Assembly (NCBI GenBank): GCA_004154925.1
Contig: QJNS01000002.1
Location: 310,001-374,000 of the forward strand
Length of the DNA stretch: 64,000 nucleotides
Source: Monosporascus cannonballus
Lineage: Eukaryota > Ascomycota > Sordariomycetes > Xylariales
Direction of reading: 5' to 3'
A model generated the notes under the pieces. That model was given only the letters and a program-made list of their open reading frames with translations, was not told where the DNA came from and made no database searches. Position numbers and translations under genes: made by a program. How positions within the stretch are numbered: position 1 is the stretch's first letter; the number at the start of each line of letters is the position of its first letter. This document shows positions 60,471 through 64,000 of this stretch, in pieces.

Positions 60471-60779
60471 TTTAGAGAAAATAAGTTATTTAAGAAAGAC
60501 GACCAAAACAGCTGGTACATTATTAAGGAACTACAGATTCCCGCCTAGACTGCTACAATACCACCTGAATATTAAAAATGTAAAAATTGTTTAAAGATAG
60601 AAAAGTCCACGAATTATCTCCATATAGTTAATAGGACTATTAAATACTAAGTAAAAAGAGACATTATCCCAAGTTATACAAAATTTACGATATAAAGTTC
60701 GAAAAATAAAAAGCTTTGTGGAAAAGGATTTAATTTATCTAAAACCGAGGATATATATAACTTTCAGAATCGCTGGCAG

Positions 60780-61330
60780 CTTATCTAATACTTATAGTAC
60801 TCAAACTTAAAAATAGAAAACAGAAGATTAACGAAAACGAAGACCCGGTTTTTTTTAAAAAAAAGATCGATTATAGATAGCTAAACGACGTTATAATCAG
60901 AAATTGATATTTATTAATACTTATAAACATACTAAAGAAAAAGGTTAATAAAATTCGATAATTTAAGATGTTTAACCTTCGAAACGGCTATTATCGTATC
61001 AAAATAGCTAAAGGAGAAAAATGGAAGACGATATTTAAAACAGAATATATACTTTACGAATACAAAGTAAGGTCTATAGGACTTACTAATGTCCCAGCCA
61101 GTTTCCAGCGTTTAGTTATAACCATTTTCAGAAAATATCTCGATAAATTCGTCTTCGTCTATCGTGATAACATCTTTAGTTACTTCGAAATCCGGAAAAT
61201 ACAAAAAAAGTTTATTACTTAAGGACTTAGGATTTTGGATAAACTAAACATCCGAATTAACTCAGACAAATATATATAACATATACAAAACCTAAACCTT
61301 TTACAATATACTTACACTTTCGGTTATATT
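60780..61330 (+). pseudogene. F' reverse transcriptase, degraded
   Basis: An 84-codon open frame (60,968-61,222) reads MFNLRNGYYRIKIAKGEKWKTIF, KTEYILYEYKVRSIGLTNVPASFQRL, then FVFVYRDNIF. These are RT blocks B to D; the catalytic YLDD box is YRDN, so it would be dead even if translated. The part upstream holds LNDVIIRN near 60,890. Confidence 0.9.
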
Positions 61331-62214
61331 TAAATTTAACTTTTTAAAATAGAAACAGTTAAGGATTAGCCCATCTCAAACAAAGCGTCCTTTACAATCA
61401 TTTGACAAATTCTAAGATTAACGAGTTATGTACGGGGCCTAATTAAAAAATACAAAAATATAGTTACATTATTAACGAAATTTATTATCAAAAATTATAT
61501 GACAAAAAAATTGCTTTTGTCAGAAAACGTGAAGAGAGCATTTGCAACTCTAAAAAATATAATCACCAATAGATCTATAATAAAACTGCTTAACGCAAAT
61601 AAAAAGAAATGACGAAAAACTGACGTTTTAAATATTATCTTATATACTGTTTTAGAATAGTTATAAAATAATAACAAATAATACCTAGACGCTTATTATT
61701 CGAAAGAATTTCGAGACACAAATTTTAAATACTCGATTTACGATAAAAAGATAATAATAATTATAAAAGTTTTTTTAATAAAAATAGAAACTTTTTTAAT
61801 AGAATTTAAAAAGCTTTTCGATATTTACTTAAATTATAAAAACCTTATAACATTTATTTAAAATATAGGAATTAGAGAAATATTACAAAGCTTGAATAAT
61901 TGTATTTTAAAAATATAACTTTAGGTCATGTTATATTTGAAAAAATAAAAATATTTAAGAGGACATTTTTCACCGTAAAAGTGCTTCCGATTTTAAAGTT
62001 GCTAGAAAAATATAAAGGTTTTATAATATAATAAAAACTGAACGATATATTTATGTAAAAATATAAAAAAAAACTATTTTTTGAATTTTTAACAAGACTT
62101 CGAAATTTTGACGATACAAAAGTATAAAAAAGATTCAGTAATTAAAAAGAATAAAAGATACGTTACTGTATTATGATAAACTCTATGTTTTCAAAATTTA
62201 AGAAAAACAATTCG

Positions 62215-62850
62215 TAAAAGAATTTTGCAAAACTCTATTATATAAATACAAAGGAATATTCAAAGCCGCTAAACGGCTATAAAAAGGATACGACTTTCTA
62301 GAATTATAACAAATAAGTAGAAAGATAGGTAAAAACTATAATACCTGTAATAAGGCCAAGGAAATACGCTATAACTCATACGAATCATTGCAATTTATTA
62401 ATATTCTTAATAAAGAGTAGGACATTGTAACCTAACATTTTATTATTAATTTATCTTTATCTAAAAACACAGTTGCTAAAGTCGAATACGCCAGAGTGTA
62501 GGTAATTGTTAACAGATTTATTAAATATAAGTATTTTACTTTTCTAAAGGAAATATAACGGCAAAATAATTAGTTTATGCTTTTAGCAGATATTATCTGA
62601 ATAACTATAAAATACCAAAAAAGTCGTTTTTAATAAAAAAAGGTTTTTTTTTAAAAAAGGTCGACGTTAATTTCATTAAATAAACATTAAGCTTAAATTT
62701 TTAACAGCGTATTATCTTTAAATAGACGGCTAAAATGAATGAGCAAACCAAACTTTAGAACAATATTTTCACAATTACGTTAACTATTAATCGAACAATG
62801 AGGTAAAATATTCATTACTAGTATAGATCGTTTCTAAAATATCTATTAGC
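62215..62850 (+). pseudogene. F' integrase, degraded
   Basis: KYKGIFKAAKRL, stop, KGYDFLEL near 62,250-62,310 and CNKAK near 62,350 are the zinc-binding domain. LSLSKNTVAKVEYARV, stop, VIVNRFIKYKYF near 62,450-62,545 is the first block of the catalytic core (family YDSILVIVDRLTKY), Asp changed to Asn. Confidence 0.83.
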
Positions 62851-63339
62851 GAAAATATGGGCGTATTTTTTTATATAGTTCTATACGAACATAAAGTAGA
62901 AATAAAGTGACTTGAATAACTATTTATCAAAGCACCAAGGATTATTAAAATTGGATTAAAAGTAATAACGGTAATAATAAAAATCAAGATAATTCAAACT
63001 CGCCTTTACGATGAATTAAAAATATTTTAACAAAAAATAACTACATATTGCGACAAGAAAAGAACTAAAGAACTAATTTTGTGAAAAGAAAATAAGGTTT
63101 ATTTATGGCATTAAAAGCAAAAGCCAACTTGAAACATTTTACAAATTTAAATAAAAACAATCAAGTAATAAATTTGATTATAAGAAGTTGATTGATTTAA
63201 AATAGACAAAGTTATTTCCAAATCCAACTTCTCATTAGTATTGACTAAAAATATAAAAATATATCATGTTTTCCATATTTGTTTGTTTAACCGGTACCCA
63301 AAAACGCCCCATTAGAAATAAACCTAGAAATCGAAAAAG

Positions 63340-63505
63340 ACGATAACGAATACGAAGTCGAAAAGATATTGGATTCCAGAAAAATTAAAAATCAAATCCA
63401 GTACCTGATTAAATGGGAAAGATACTCATACGACGAAAACTCTTAGAAACCACTTAAACACCTGACTAATGCGATGAACCTGTTTGAGACGTTTTATTGC
63501 CAAAA
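63340..63505 (+). pseudogene. F' chromodomain, nearly intact
   Basis: In frame from 63,348: EYEVEKILDSRKIKNQIQYL, IKWERYSYDENS, stop, KPLKHLTNAMNLFETFYC. One stop (TAG, 63,444-63,446) stands where the family has Trp of the SWEPL motif, a single TGG-to-TAG change. Aromatic cage positions Y (63,351) and W (in IKW) remain. Such domains on integrase bind methylated histone H3 and steer insertion to heterochromatin. Confidence 0.92.
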
Positions 63506-64000
63506 TTCTGACCGACCAATTCCAGAGCAGTCAGAGTCGCGGGCGATAAAGGTCTCCCGTTCAAATCCAAATTAACGGCGTTCTAGTTGAAGGAGGACGC
63601 CTCGGTAATGGCGTTTATCTTTAAAGCAAGCTGCGCTTGTTCCGTTTTTACATGCCGCCGTTTTTCCTCCAACTTTCTTTGTTTTTTTTTATTTTATTCA
63701 TATTTTTAAACCTTCTTTAAATAAATAATATTTATTTAAAATGCAACCATTTAAACTAACGATCTCAACGAACAATGTTATTAGACAAATTTTGAAATTG
63801 CTAAACCGTTAAATTTTTTTTGTTTAATTCTTAACTTCTCGGTCCAAATATTTTGAGGAGACGAAAGGGAAACATAGTTTCAATCACAGGCCTATACGTT
63901 GGCCGACAGGCAATCCTAACAGCTCTTCCGACCCTCTAGCATTTTGCAAGAAAGCTTCTTTTCGAAATAACGCGTATACAGAATACTTCACAACCAAAGT
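63506..64000. other. end of F' and unassigned sequence
   Basis: The chromodomain frame continues with DRPIPEQSESRAIKVSRSNPN to about 63,570. GAAGGAGGACG (63,590) is a candidate polypurine tract; another is GGAGACGAAAGGGAAACA (63,857-63,874). No LTR start matching 49,492 follows either. The last 120 bases have normal composition. Confidence 0.45.

Larger units (their letters stand above)
49492..63580 (+). mobile_element. Chromovirus F', interrupted by two nested LTR insertions
   Basis: The 5' LTR is at 49,492. Gag runs 49,950-51,326 with a solo B LTR inside, breaks at B2, and resumes at 58,615; zinc knuckle, protease, RT, integrase and chromodomain follow to about 63,505. Removing both inserts leaves about 6.4 kb up to 63,580. 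Damage is milder than in A or B: several catalytic and structural words survive. The 3' LTR was not identified and may lie beyond the window. Confidence 0.82.

Noticed and set aside
1..64000. Mitochondrial DNA or a bacterial/viral origin because of the AT content
   Set aside because: Retrotransposon, pogo and chromodomain remnants with RIP-type changes and a spliced fungal gene fit nuclear ascomycete DNA.

Overview
The window looks like a repeat-induced point mutation (RIP) inactivated, AT-rich repeat compartment from a filamentous ascomycete (Pezizomycotina). The reasons: most of it is very AT-rich, CpG is common while CpA/TpG is scarce, tryptophan and glutamine codons of recognisable transposon proteins have become stops, and the only clean gene has a short fungal-type intron. 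Species cannot be told from the sequence alone. Almost everything is dead transposon nested inside dead transposon; I see one intact protein-coding gene.

Left third (1-24,000). A minus-strand chromovirus integrase fragment (1-343) is cut by a 276-bp LTR (family E), whose twin lies at 18,025-18,300. Between them sit a full-length chromovirus of family A (A1, 3,722-11,102; TSD TATAG) and a 3'-truncated family B chromovirus (B1, 11,931 to about 15,930). Copies of a pogo/Fot1-type DNA transposon follow (18,992-20,857; about 22,400-24,043; 24,961 to about 26,802), with a chromodomain scrap and a transposase scrap between them.

Middle (24,000-41,000). A tRNA-headed SINE-like insertion (24,402-24,873) with a 15-bp target duplication and the third Fot1 copy both interrupt a repeat called D here. 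A clean, non-RIP island (about 26,930-29,330) follows; it carries an intact two-exon gene for an EthD-domain protein (28,644-29,120, minus). Next is a full-length minus-strand chromovirus C (29,682-38,269; TSD TATAA), whose 5' LTR is split by a fourth Fot1 copy. C sits in a tRNA-like tandem repeat R, and a second D copy lies at about 40,200-40,640.

Right third (41,000-64,000). Full-length minus-strand chromovirus A2 (41,237-48,458; TSD AAAAG) is followed by plus-strand chromovirus F' (49,492 to beyond 63,500). F' is split by a solo B-type LTR (TSD TACAA) and by full-length chromovirus B2 (51,327-58,614; TSD ATAAA). B2 itself contains a solo F LTR.

The LTR elements encode gag, protease, RT/RNase H and integrase with a C-terminal chromodomain; those four domain types are visible as remnants. 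Chromodomain-bearing integrases are known to favour heterochromatin, which fits the piling-up seen here. Element boundaries rest on paired LTR ends and matching 5-bp target duplications read directly from the sequence. Coding calls rest on hand-translated motifs and are all pseudogenes unless stated.
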